From: CAJQQK01 sp963696075
GTDB lineage: Bacteria; Pseudomonadota; Alphaproteobacteria; Rhizobiales; Hyphomicrobiaceae
Length of the DNA: 11,330 nt
Direction of reading: 5' to 3'
Assembly (NCBI GenBank): GCA_963696075.1
Contig: CAVOJD010000038.1
Location: 1-11,330 of the forward strand
Shown here: positions 1 through 7,203 of the stretch, piece by piece
Numbering within the stretch: the first letter of the stretch is position 1
Layout of the letters: each line of letters opens with the position of its first letter
Program-made: the position numbers and the translations under genes
Notes under the pieces: generated by a model
Told to the model about the DNA's origin: nothing
The model's database searches: none
Seen by the model: only the letters and a program-made list of their open reading frames with translations

Positions 1-16
1 GCAAGTGGGCTGGCTT

Positions 17-1612
17 TCAGGCCGCGCGGTTGACGGTTGCTTGCTTGGGGCGCCAGTTCCAGGGCAGCAAGTCGTCGAGCTGCGAGGCCGGGTGCTCTGC
101 GATGCGCGCGAGCACGTCAGCGAGCCAAGCCTGCGGGTCGATGTCGTTGAGCTTGGCGGTGACGATCAGGCTGTACATGGCGGCAGCTCTCTGGCCGCCG
201 CGGTCAGAGCCGGCGAAGAGCCACGACTTTCGCCCGAGGGCAATGCCGCGCAGGCCGCGCTCGGCCGCATTGTTCGACAGGCAGACGCGCCCGTCATCGA
301 GGAAGCGCGTGAAGGCCGGCCAGCGCTTGAGCATGTAGTCCATCGCCTTCGCCAGATCGCTACCGCGCGATAGCCTCGGCCGTTCGGCCCGCAGGAGCGC
401 TTCCAGATCGTCGATGAGTGGCCGGCTCAGGTCCTGACGGACGGCGCGTCGGTCGTCGGCGCTGCTGCCGTTGATGCCGCGCTCGATCTCGAACAGGGCA
501 TCGATGCGTTGGACAACGTCCAGCGCCAGCGGCGAGATCGGCGCGGGTGATTTGCCCGAGGCTTTACGGCGTGCGCTTGCTTCAATGTCGGCGAGCGCGA
601 AGAACGGCCGGCGCGCATGCGCCCAGCACGCTGCCTCCAGGATCGGCCCTGGCGTTCGATCAGCGGCATACAGCTTGTTATAGCCGGCGTAGGCATCGGC
701 CTGCAGCACGCCGGACCATCGGGCCAAGTGTTCCTCCACGTGTTCGCCTCTCCGGTCACGCGAGTAATAGAACATCGCGGCCGGCGGCGCCCTGCCTCCA
801 AAGGGGCGATCGTCGCGCACGTAGACCCAGCAACGTCCCGTGATGGTCTTGCCCTTGGCGAGGACCGGCACCGTCGTGTCGTCGCCATGCAGTCGCTCGG
901 CAGCGAACACGTGCGCCTCGATGCGCCGAAGTAGCGGCTCCAAGACCGCACAACCGGCGCCGACCTGATCGGCAAGCGTCGACAGGGCAAGGGGCACGCC
1001 TTCACGTCCATAACGCTCGGCCTGGCGGTTCAAAGGCTGGTGCTGCCCGAACTTCTCGAAGAGCAGCATGGCAAGCAGGTTCGGCCCCGCCCAGCCGCGT
1101 GGCGTGACGTGGAACGGCGCCGGCGGCTCGGAGATCTTCTCGCAGTCCCGGCAGGTCATCTTCTCGCGCACGTGGCGGATGACCTTCCACTGGCGCGGGA
1201 TCACCTCCAGCGTCTCGGTGACGGTCTCGCCGAGCTTCCTCAGGCGCGAGCCGCCGCAGCAGTCGCAGGCTGTGGGGCCGGGAACCACGATGCGCTCGCG
1301 CGGAAGGTGCTCCGGGAACGGCTGACGGGACGGCCGCTTGCGCGTGAACGCCGCGACTGTCGTTGTCTTGACGGCCGCCTGCTCGGCGGCGATCTCGTCC
1401 TCGGTGGCGGCGGCTTCCAGGTCTTCGAGGTCCAGTTCCATCTGGTCGAGAAGCCGCGCGGTGCGCTCCGAGCGCGCCCCGTAGATCTGCCTCTTGAGCT
1501 TGGCGATCTCGAGCTTCTGGCGCGCGATCGTTGCCGCATCGTCGGCGTTCCTGGCACGGGCCAGCGCCAGTTCGGCCTTCAGTGTGGCGAGGTCGTCGGG
1601 CTGCGAATCCAT
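17..1612 (-). CDS. tnpC: IS66 family transposase TnpC
   Basis: This is the catalytic DDE transposase of the IS66 element, 531 residues, the usual length for the family. Residues ~20-65 form a charged helical, probably coiled-coil, segment (leucine/glutamate/arginine rich). A zinc-finger-like IS66 domain follows, with Cys116, Cys118, Cys119 and a second CxxC pair at Cys154/Cys157. The RNase H-like core shows a first Asp in LHGDDTTVPV (Asp244 or 245), a second in LQADAYAGYN (Asp306), and the Glu in NNAAERGLRGIALGRKSW (Glu451). The C-terminal IS66_C segment ends in ASQLDDLLPWNW (509-520). The start ATG lies 48 bp after the tnpB stop, with only a weak ribosome site. No frameshift or internal stop is visible, so it appears functional. 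Role and domain names come from family knowledge. Confidence 0.95.
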   Translation of the reverse strand: MDSQPDDLATLKAELALARARNADDAATIARQKLEIAKLKRQIYGARSERTARLLDQMELDLEDLEAAATEDEIAAEQAAVKTTTVAAFTRKRPSRQPFPEHLPRERIVVPGPTACDCCGGSRLRKLGETVTETLEVIPRQWKVIRHVREKMTCRDCEKISEPPAPFHVTPRGWAGPNLLAMLLFEKFGQHQPLNRQAERYGREGVPLALSTLADQVGAGCAVLEPLLRRIEAHVFAAERLHGDDTTVPVLAKGKTITGRCWVYVRDDRPFGGRAPPAAMFYYSRDRRGEHVEEHLARWSGVLQADAYAGYNKLYAADRTPGPILEAACWAHARRPFFALADIEASARRKASGKSPAPISPLALDVVQRIDALFEIERGINGSSADDRRAVRQDLSRPLIDDLEALLRAERPRLSRGSDLAKAMDYMLKRWPAFTRFLDDGRVCLSNNAAERGLRGIALGRKSWLFAGSDRGGQRAAAMYSLIVTAKLNDIDPQAWLADVLARIAEHPASQLDDLLPWNWRPKQATVNRAA

Positions 1613-1660
1613 GCTGCAAGAGAATCACAGCCGACCGGCAGCCGCTCTCGAAAAGCGCGG

Positions 1661-2008
1661 CTATCCCGCACGTTCCGGCCGGAATGTGTGCACCGGGTTA
1701 CGCCAATCGATCCCGTCGAGCATGTAGGCGAGCTGCGCGGCCGTAATCGCGACGCTCCCGCCCTCGGCCGACGGCCACACAAACCGGCCGCGCTCCAGCC
1801 GCTTGGCATAGAGCGAGAGGCCGAGACCGTCGTGCCAGAGGATCTTGATCATGTTGCCGCGCCGCCCGCGAAACACGAAGAGATCGCCGGCGAACGGATC
1901 GCGCCCGAGCGTCTCCTGCACCTGCAGCGAAAGCCCGTTCATGCCGCGCCGCATGTCGGTGCGCCCGACCGCAAGCCATACGCGCACGCCCGAGGGAACC
2001 GGGATCAT
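1661..2008 (-). CDS. tnpB: IS66 family accessory protein TnpB (IS66 Orf2)
   Basis: A 115-residue protein with the typical TnpB sequence: the opening MIPVPSGVRVWLAVGRTDMR, then FVFRGRRGNMIKILWHDGLG around residues 44-63, then LERGRFVWP near 71-79. This family is required with TnpA and TnpC for IS66 transposition, but its biochemical role is not established. Its ATG overlaps the tnpA stop by 4 bases (the ATGA at 2005-2008), a standard translational-coupling arrangement in IS66 elements. The length is normal for the family and the reading frame is intact. Confidence 0.95.
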   Translation of the reverse strand: MIPVPSGVRVWLAVGRTDMRRGMNGLSLQVQETLGRDPFAGDLFVFRGRRGNMIKILWHDGLGLSLYAKRLERGRFVWPSAEGGSVAITAAQLAYMLDGIDWRNPVHTFRPERAG

Positions 2009-2409
2009 CGCTTCCTCAACACATCGAGGACGCGCTTGAGAGCTCGGACGTCGAGGCCCGAGCCGACGCGCACGCGGCAGCCATCCGGCAACTCGATCTC
2101 GATCGTCTTCGAGGCGGTCTCGGCGGGCAGCGCCGGCGGCGCAACCGGGACCGCTTCCGGCTCCGGGGTGATCGTCACCGGAACGAGCGCCGGCGTCGAG
2201 GGCGGCGACTGCAAAGCCGGCTGTTCACCTGCGTCGCGGTAACGGCGGCGCCACATGAAGACCTGGTTGGCGTTGACATCGTACTGGCGCGCCACGACCG
2301 ACACCGACGCGCCGGGCTTCAACGTCGCCGCAACGATCTCGCGCTTGAGCGCCTCCGGCCAGCGTTTGTTCCGCCGACGCCTGCCGTCACTTGTGTCCAC
2401 ATCCGACAT
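2005..2409 (-). CDS. tnpA: IS66 family TnpA (helix-turn-helix Orf1)
   Basis: A 134-residue helix-turn-helix protein of the IS66 Orf1/TnpA type. The N-terminal third carries RRNKRWPEALKREIVAATL, then PGASVSVVARQYDVNANQVFMWRRRYRD, a classic transposase HTH likely to bind the element's DNA. The C-terminal half is proline/alanine rich and ends in a basic stretch (LKRVLDVLRKR). I chose the ATG at 2409 (MSDVDTSDG). The frame stays open to 2442, where a TTG and an ATG (2439) occur, but no ribosome site is visible for them. A GGGGA lies about 10 bases upstream of 2409. Downstream it overlaps tnpB by 4 bases. The IS4-type element sits only about 90 bp upstream, so it may have separated tnpA from the promoter or terminus of its own element. 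Confidence 0.9.
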   Translation of the reverse strand: MSDVDTSDGRRRRNKRWPEALKREIVAATLKPGASVSVVARQYDVNANQVFMWRRRYRDAGEQPALQSPPSTPALVPVTITPEPEAVPVAPPALPAETASKTIEIELPDGCRVRVGSGLDVRALKRVLDVLRKR

Positions 2410-2488
2410 TGTGGGCACATCCCCGCCTAACCAACACATCAAACACGGATGTCAGAATCGGCGACGGCCTTCAGCCTCGCAAGGCGGT

Positions 2489-2497
2489 GCTCACCGG
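2489..2497 (+). repeat. 9-bp target-site duplication, left copy (GCTCACCGG)
   Basis: GCTCACCGG lies immediately before the left inverted repeat of the IS4-type element, and an identical copy lies immediately after the right repeat. Nine base pairs is the duplication length known for IS50/Tn5-type elements. The match is exact and abuts both ends, so the boundaries are certain to within a base. Confidence 0.93.
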
Positions 2498-2519
2498 CTT
2501 TCGATTACCCACAAATTTC
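2498..2519 (+). repeat. Left terminal inverted repeat of the IS4-type element
   Basis: 22 bases beginning CTTTCGATTACCCACAA. The reverse complement of 4038-4059 differs at only one position (A here, C in the right end, at base 18). This is the likely transposase-binding end. Confidence 0.92.
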
Positions 2520-2594
2520 GGACTGATGGCTTGAACACGGCGACTCACGTGTGATTCCTTTCAGAGCACCTGATTCGGGGAGGAGGGGTGCACG

Positions 2595-4052
2595 ATGCAG
2601 ACGGCGACGCCGGCGAAGGATGAGGCGTGCGCGTTAAACGGAAGTATCGAGGCGTGGGTCGAGGACGAGTGCACCGCGAGCGTGTTCAAGGATTTGCGGC
2701 TGAAGCGGCGTTTTGTTGCTCTTCTGAGCAGCATCGCACGCACCGTCGGCGGTAGCATTCCGTTCGCCTGCCAGGATTGGGCAAATACCAAGGCGGCATA
2801 CCGCTTCTTGTCCAATGAACGCGTCAGCGAAGCAGACATTCTGGCAGGACATTTCAATGCGACACGCGATCGTTTTGCTGCGACCGATGGTCTGGCTCTG
2901 GTGCTGCACGATACGACGGAATTTTCCTATCAGCGCGAGAATACCGACGCCATCGGCGTAACGAAAGCGATCAACAGCGGCCGAGACAAGGCCGGTCGCC
3001 TGCGAGCACATACAGTATGTGGGATCTTGATGCATTCGAGCCTGGTCGTCACGCTTTCGGGCTTGCCGCTCGGATTGGCCGCAATCAAATTCTGGACGCG
3101 CAAGAAATTCAAAGGGACGCGAGCGCTCAAACGTAAAGTCAATCCGACCCGCGTTCCGATCGAGGAGAAGGAAAGCTACCGCTGGCTCGAGAATGTGCGG
3201 CAGTCGACAGACCTTCTGGCCGACCCAGGAAGATGCGTTCACATTGGCGATCGAGAAAGCGACATCTACGAGTTGTTTTGTGCGGCCCAGGATGTCGGCA
3301 CACATTTCCTGGTTCGCACCTGCGTTGACCGGCTTGCCGATGATGGGATGCGCACCGTCTCCGACGCGATGAAGGAGGTGACGCTGAAGGGCATCCATCG
3401 CATCGAGGTGCGTGACGACAAGGGCGAGGCGGACGTTGCCGAGCTTGAGATCAGGTACGCCCGCATCCGGGTGTTGCCGCCAATCGGCAAGCAGAAACGT
3501 TACCCCGCCTTGGATCTCGTCGTGATCCATGCCAGTGAGCGCGGCGCACCAAGGAACAGGAAGCCAATTAACTGGAAACTGCTGACCAATATGCCGGTGT
3601 CATCGCGCAAGGAGGCCATTGAAAAGCTCGACTGGTACGCCATGCGCTGGAAGATCGAGACGTTCCACAAGATCCTGAAATCCGGATGCCGCGCCGAGGA
3701 CGCAAGGCTGAGAACCGCGGAACGCCTGACGAACCTGATCGCCCTCTACTAGCATCGTGAGCTGGCGTGTCTTCTGGATAACGATGCTCGCGCGCGTAGC
3801 ACCGCAAGCCCCGGCAACCGTTGCGCTGAGCGAACTGGAAATCCAGCTTCTCGAGAAGATGATCAAGGATGCCGGCAAGCCAGTGGGTCGCAAGACCCTC
3901 GGGACGGTACCTGATCAAGACTCGCCCGGCTTGGCGGCTATCTGGCGCGCGCAAGCGATCCACCTCCGGGCAACATGGTCATGTGGCGCGGACTGTCGCG
4001 GCTGGCAGACATCCAACTCGGCGCCGCCATCACTGCAGAAAGTTGTGGGTAA
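2595..4052 (+). pseudogene. IS4-family Tn5-like transposase, disrupted by three +1 frameshifts
   Basis: The open part (2595-3752, 385 residues) begins with a strong AGGAGG 8 bases upstream of the ATG. It contains a Tn5-type N-terminal DNA-binding region and the DDE core: Asp106 in LVLHDTTEF, Asp219 in HIGDRESDIYE, and Glu355 within the YREK signature (Tyr348, Arg351, Glu355, Lys362). It stops at a TAG (3750-3752) right after NLIALY. Deleting one A there continues as CIVSWRVFWITMLARV. Deleting one base near 3906 continues as GTYLIKT. Deleting one near 3921-3923 continues as ARLGGYLARASDPP and on to a TAA at 4050-4052, inside the right inverted repeat. The repaired protein would be about 484 residues, close to Tn5 transposase (476). 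The missing C-terminus is the dimerisation region in Tn5, so the truncated product is probably inactive in transposition, though it could act as an inhibitor. Sequencing error is a possible alternative. Confidence 0.88.
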
Positions 4053-4059
4053 TCGAAAG
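4038..4059 (-). repeat. Right terminal inverted repeat of the IS4-type element
   Basis: 22 bases ending in GGGTAATCGAAAG, complementary to the left end at 21 of 22 positions. The reconstructed transposase stop codon (TAA, 4050-4052) lies inside it. Confidence 0.92.
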
Positions 4060-4068
4060 GCTCACCGG
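4060..4068 (+). repeat. 9-bp target-site duplication, right copy (GCTCACCGG)
   Basis: This copy is identical to 2489-2497 and directly abuts the right inverted repeat. It marks the point where the interrupted IS66 sequence resumes. Confidence 0.93.
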
Positions 4069-5830
4069 AGGGAGACGGCTAATCGACATTTCGTTACATT
4101 TCTTCAGGTTGATGGCGTCGGCACGCACAACAATTGCGCCCACGCTACCAACTGGGTCCGCGACGCAACTCACGCTGCGCTGAGATCGGGAGGCGGCTTC
4201 AGCAGCCGCAGTGCCATTGTCTTGAGGTTCTGGACGATCGCTGCCAGGACGAACTCGTCCTGGGCACCGGTCAGCCCGCGCAGCCGCAGCCGATCAAGAC
4301 CGTGGTGTGTTTTGAGGTGGCCAAACCGCATCTCGACTTTCTTCCTCAAGTCGCGCGATTTTTCATAGGCCTTCGTTTCCATTTTGCGGCGCGCCACATC
4401 TCGGGCATCCTCGTTGACATCGCGTGCGATACGTCGGGCTGTCGTGTTCGGACAGCACTTGGGTTTCAGCAGGCAGGTCCGGCAGGTGGTGAGCGACGCG
4501 AGATAACGGCGGCGGCCATCGCGATGTATCCGACCCGTTGTGGTCAGTGGTTTGCCTGCCGGACAGACGTACTGGTTCTTCTTTTTGTCGAAGACGAAGT
4601 CAGCATGAGAGAACGTGTCGTCGTCGCGGCCGCTCTTGTCCCACACAGGGATGTGCGGCGTGATCTTGCGCTCCTTCACCAGCCAGCCGAGAAAGTCGCC
4701 CGTGCCGTAAGCCGTGTCGGCGATCAAGCGCTTGGGCTTCATGGCAAAGGTATCTTGCGTGCGGTCGATCATCGTCTTGGTTGCCGCGACCTCGTCAAAG
4801 GTTCGGGCCGGCGTCGCCTCGACATCGACGATGATGGCGTGCTCGACATCGATCAGATAGTTGAGGCCGTAGCCGAACAGCACGCGCTTATTGGCCTTTG
4901 CGGTCCAGGCAGCCAGCGGATCGGAAGGTGAGACGACCTTCGGCGGCTTGCGCTTCCACTTGCGCCGCCGTGGCGTCTCCGGCCCCTCATCATCTTCGTC
5001 GCCTTCCTTCTCGATCTCGCGTTGCTCGGCTTCGTCAGCCTCGAGCTTGCTCAGATATTCTCTCACAGCCCGCTTGCCGCGCTGCTTGTCGTCCCAGTCG
5101 AGTTCGTCAGGTTTTACGCCATGGTAGCGGCTGGCATTGGCTTCGAGCACGCTGGCGTCGATAGCAAAACCTTCGCCTTTGACAAGGCCGAGTGTCATGG
5201 CAGCCGCCACGATCCGCTCGAAGACATGGCGCAGGATATCGCTTTCGCGGAACCGGCCGAGCCGGTTCACCGAGAAGGTCGAATGATGGGGGATCGCATC
5301 TTCCAAATCGAGTTTGCAGAACCAGCGATAGGCAAGATTGAGATCGACCTCGTCGCATAGCCGGCGCTCTGAACGGATGCCATAGCAATAGCCAACGAGA
5401 AGCATTCGGATCATGAGTTCGGGATCGACCGAGGGTCGGCCGATGTCGCTGTAATGGGGCTTCAGCTCTTTGTGCAGGTCTTCGAGGGCAAGCGTCACGA
5501 ACACGTTCATGCGCCGCAGCAAGTGATTTTTCGGGATGCGATCTTCGAGGTTGAATTCGTAGAAAAGCTTGCCCTGGTCCCGCGCGCGCCGCCCCATCAT
5601 CGCAATCTGCCCTCCTGCCGTCAGTCAATTGGCAGGAATCACTGTTCGCCGGGCCTCTCAAGCCCTTTTTCGACAGCATCGACCCCAAGCCGACTAACTC
5701 GGACTTTCCGCTGTATGAGGTGGTGCTGACGTGCCGCCGCGTCGAGCAAACAGGTGCTTCCGGCTGACGGCGCAACATCGCCCTGCGGACGCACCGATCT
5801 ACGCGCCTGGTCCGAAAAACTGATGCCATC
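4069..5830 (-). mobile_element. IS1182-family insertion sequence, outer limits only approximate
   Basis: An intact IS1182-type transposase implies an insertion sequence around it, but I could not find a convincing terminal inverted repeat. Comparing 4069-4170 with the reverse complement of 5601-5830 gave only short matches (for example GATGGC-TC), no better than chance. The stated limits are the widest possible rather than measured: the left one is the IS4 duplication edge, and the right one is where another repeat begins. The true element is probably somewhat shorter. Confidence 0.5.
4170..5600 (-). CDS. IS1182-family transposase
   Basis: A full-length 476-residue DDE transposase. The N-terminal DUF772-type domain (about residues 35-120) includes GRPSVDPELMIRMLLVGYCY and the motif IPHHSTFSVNRLGRF. 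Catalytic candidates are Asp148 (FAIDASVLEANAS), Asp295 (LIADTAYGTGDFLGWLV) and Glu423 (VEMRFGHLKTHHGL). Between them lies a highly charged acidic-to-basic insert (about 185-222, with DEDDEGPE then RRRKWKRKPP). A cysteine cluster (Cys346, Cys373, Cys376, Cys382, Cys383) is typical of IS1182-type proteins. I prefer the first ATG (5600): a GGAGG sits 10 bases upstream, against 13 for the second ATG. No internal stop or frameshift is visible. It stands alone, so it is the only gene of its insertion sequence. Confidence 0.92.
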   Translation of the reverse strand: MMGRRARDQGKLFYEFNLEDRIPKNHLLRRMNVFVTLALEDLHKELKPHYSDIGRPSVDPELMIRMLLVGYCYGIRSERRLCDEVDLNLAYRWFCKLDLEDAIPHHSTFSVNRLGRFRESDILRHVFERIVAAAMTLGLVKGEGFAIDASVLEANASRYHGVKPDELDWDDKQRGKRAVREYLSKLEADEAEQREIEKEGDEDDEGPETPRRRKWKRKPPKVVSPSDPLAAWTAKANKRVLFGYGLNYLIDVEHAIIVDVEATPARTFDEVAATKTMIDRTQDTFAMKPKRLIADTAYGTGDFLGWLVKERKITPHIPVWDKSGRDDDTFSHADFVFDKKKNQYVCPAGKPLTTTGRIHRDGRRRYLASLTTCRTCLLKPKCCPNTTARRIARDVNEDARDVARRKMETKAYEKSRDLRKKVEMRFGHLKTHHGLDRLRLRGLTGAQDEFVLAAIVQNLKTMALRLLKPPPDLSAA

Positions 5831-5930
5831 CGGGTTCTAAGCCGTCTTTCGAAGTGTCTGGTACACCGCCACCAGCAGCCTCACCATCGCTGCGGGTGCT
5901 GGGACGGGTGCACGGGGAATCGATTTCGCT
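5811..5930 (+). repeat. Diverged ~120-bp repeat, copy A (partner at 9689-9808)
   Basis: The sequence starts CCGAAAAACTGATG, passes through GCCGTCTTTCGAAGTGTCTGG and reaches ACGGGTGCACGGGGAAT. Copy B has CCGAAAACTGATG, GCGGCTTTTGAAGCTGTCAGG and ACGGGTCCACGGGAAAT in the same order. The distance from the first to the last block is almost equal (84 and 85 bases). The copies are in the same orientation, so they are related by descent, perhaps as remnants of one insertion sequence. I do not recognise the family. Confidence 0.6.
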
Positions 5931-6014
5931 GCAGCTCCTCGCCCCCCATGACGCACACCGTACAAAACACAGGTCTCGATCAGCAGCCGAGCACAAAAAC
6001 TCAGCTGAACCCAC

Positions 6015-6050
6015 GACACCGGATCGTTTCAGCTTGGGCCGTCCGGTGTC
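6015..6050. repeat. 9-bp inverted repeat GACACCGGA / TCCGGTGTC
   Basis: Perfect 9-bp arms at 6015-6023 and 6042-6050, separated by 18 bases. The right arm lies within the 10-mer GTCCGGTGTC (6041-6050), which recurs at 6623-6632 and 9636-9645, and inverted at 9499-9508. There is no following T-run, so it is not a standard terminator. Confidence 0.5.
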
Positions 6051-6640
6051 AGTGCCACTTCGCCAATCGACGGACAGAGGCTACGCTTGGAGATCGCAAT
6101 GGGCGGGTTACACTCTGCCGTCCTCCCGCTCTCCGAGATAAGCGCTGGGTCGATGTATGGCTCCGTGCGACGGTTCTGTGCCCGCATGCCGGATACGGCT
6201 ATTTCCGCGACGCCTGGAGAAGCGTCTGCGGACGGCACATCAGGTCCGGCTTCTGGCACCATCAACGATCCTAATATCATATGCATATTTTGGAATGTTA
6301 TGTTGCACTGGGCGCGCGTGGTGCCTGGCGTTTTCCTTGACAGGCAGAAAGTCCCTGAGCGTACCGGATCGCTCGCCCATCGCCACGCCTCTGACGCCGT
6401 ACCGCGAGTATCCCCGTCAGGACGCACAACGTCGGAAGGACAACTGAACATGTGACTTATCCGATGTGATCATTCGTTGAGAGAATGTTGAGGGAACTGA
6501 TGGTCCGGTATGGATAGCCCACTCAGGGCGAAAATGCCGCGTGGTTACGGTTCACTAGCCCGCACCGACTAGCGCCTGAGACGCCCGATATCCCGGCGCG
6601 GCCAAAGGGTCCAACAAGATGCGTCCGGTGTCCCTGTAGC

Positions 6641-6661
6641 GGGTCAGGTCGCTCCTGACCC
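6641..6661. repeat. Perfect hairpin, 8-bp stem and 5-base loop
   Basis: GGGTCAGG (6641-6648), loop TCGCT, CCTGACCC (6654-6661). The stem is GC-rich and perfect. Neither side is followed by a run of T (plus strand) or A, so an intrinsic terminator is unlikely. It begins eight bases after a copy of GTCCGGTGTC (6623-6632). Confidence 0.55.
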
Positions 6662-6829
6662 AGATAGATTTCGAAGGCTTGCAGCTTCGTGCCCTTCTCA
6701 AGCGCAGCCTCGCTCAAACAACATCATTTGATATGATTGAGCAGACAGGTCGTGCATCGGCAAACGGCTGCAGCTCATCTATTTGCGAACTGATAGTGTT
6801 GCCTGGCAGACACGCGTCCGACACCGCGC

Positions 6830-7195
6830 GTGGCACTGCAGAAATATGACTCTCGAAAACATACTCGCCGTTCTTACAATCAGGGGTTCAACGAGCCGTC
6901 GTTCGGCCGTATTCCAATGCGCGGGCGGAGTGTCGTCAATAACTTGCTGAAGATCGCCGCACGAGCCTCGTCAACGACAATAAAATATCAAGGCAATGCC
7001 GATCTTTACATGGACTACTTGGCGGCCCGCGAACGCGGCTCTCGCTTCCGCGCCACCGCTATCGGCGACGACTTCGGGATCAAGTACGTTGGTCCCTTCG
7101 ATCGCAACTACATGAACCAACTCTATGCCTATGGGTGTGCCAAGGAGCGCCATGGACAACCAAGGCAGAACTCAACAAGCCGCCATTTCCAAGGA
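6830..7195 (+). pseudogene. Probable decayed C-terminal fragment of a patatin-like phospholipase
   Basis: The frame opening at a GTG (6830) encodes a segment with IPMRGRSVVNNLLKIAARAS, then a stretch resembling IKYQGNADLYMDYLAA, then FRATAIGDDF and FDRNYMNQLYAYG. The last two resemble the C-terminal end of bacterial patatin-like phospholipases, which often carry an IGxDF-like motif followed by FDxxYMxxLYxYGY and a PW..PP ending. The catalytic GXSXG serine motif and Asp-Gly box, expected about 200 residues earlier, are not present in any frame I checked upstream. A stop (TAG) precedes the frame at 6794. The end also looks shifted: after KERHG, the next frame gives a more family-like TTKAELNKPPF. 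I therefore read it as a broken remnant. The family match is from memory of motif patterns; it could instead be a short hypothetical protein. Confidence 0.45.
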
Positions 7196-7203
7196 GTAGA
7201 AGA

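Larger units (their letters stand above)
2498..4059 (+). mobile_element. IS4-family (IS50/Tn5-like) insertion sequence, complete but with a frameshifted transposase
   Basis: The element is 1,562 bp. Its ends are 22-bp inverted repeats that match at 21 of 22 positions. The outer 19 bases of the right end, read inward, are CTTTCGATTACCCACAACT, which resembles the 19-bp outside end of IS50 (shared C1, T2, C5, TTA and CACAA). It is flanked by an exact 9-bp duplication, GCTCACCGG. It carries one plus-strand gene, a Tn5-type transposase broken by three single-base insertions. It inserted into the region upstream of tnpA of the neighbouring IS66 element, so it arrived after the IS66 copy. With its own transposase damaged, it would need a related element elsewhere to move. 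Confidence 0.93.
1..4068 (-). mobile_element. IS66-family insertion sequence, cut by window start and interrupted by an IS4-type element
   Basis: The three-gene order tnpA-tnpB-tnpC on the minus strand is the hallmark of IS66-family elements. The tnpC-side terminus lies before position 1, since only 16 bases remain beyond the tnpC stop. On the tnpA side, the sequence upstream of the gene is interrupted at 2497 by the element at 2498-4059. Joining 2497 to 4069 (one copy of the duplication kept) restores the original sequence, so a few more bases of this IS66 element probably lie just after 4068. I could not fix the outer terminus, because the matching end is outside the window. All three genes look open and full length, so the proteins may still be made, but transposition needs both ends. 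Confidence 0.85.
5601..6829. other. Long stretch without a convincing gene; short repeats and hairpins only
   Basis: Both strands contain open frames of 60-140 codons, but none resembles a protein family I know. The longer ones (6029-6451 minus, 6087-6455 plus) overlap each other and have poor starts. The stretch includes the untranslated part upstream of the IS1182 transposase, a ~120-bp repeat shared with 9689-9808, a 9-bp inverted repeat at 6015-6050, a local AT-rich patch near 6272-6300, and an 8-bp-stem hairpin at 6641-6661. It reads as decayed or intergenic DNA, probably left by earlier insertions. Confidence 0.6.

Noticed and set aside
1040..2242. Long open frame on the plus strand (400 codons) opposite the IS66 genes
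   Set aside because: It lies across tnpC, tnpB and tnpA in antisense and has the arginine/leucine-rich composition of a GC-rich shadow. The minus-strand genes have clear family motifs.
2634..3530. 298-codon minus-strand frame opposite the Tn5-like transposase
   Set aside because: It is a shadow of the DDE transposase, whose motifs and Shine-Dalgarno site are on the plus strand.
4134..4931. 265-codon plus-strand frame
   Set aside because: It is antisense to the IS1182 transposase, which has intact catalytic motifs and a ribosome site.
6029..6455. Overlapping frames of 140 (minus) and 122 (plus) codons
   Set aside because: They lack ribosome sites and recognisable motifs and cover the same DNA on opposite strands. 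Chance frames in GC-rich DNA explain them.
6824..6845. Possible sigma-54 promoter (TGGCAC near 6831)
   Set aside because: The -12 element expected about 5 bases on (TTGC) is absent; the sequence reads TGCAGAAAT.
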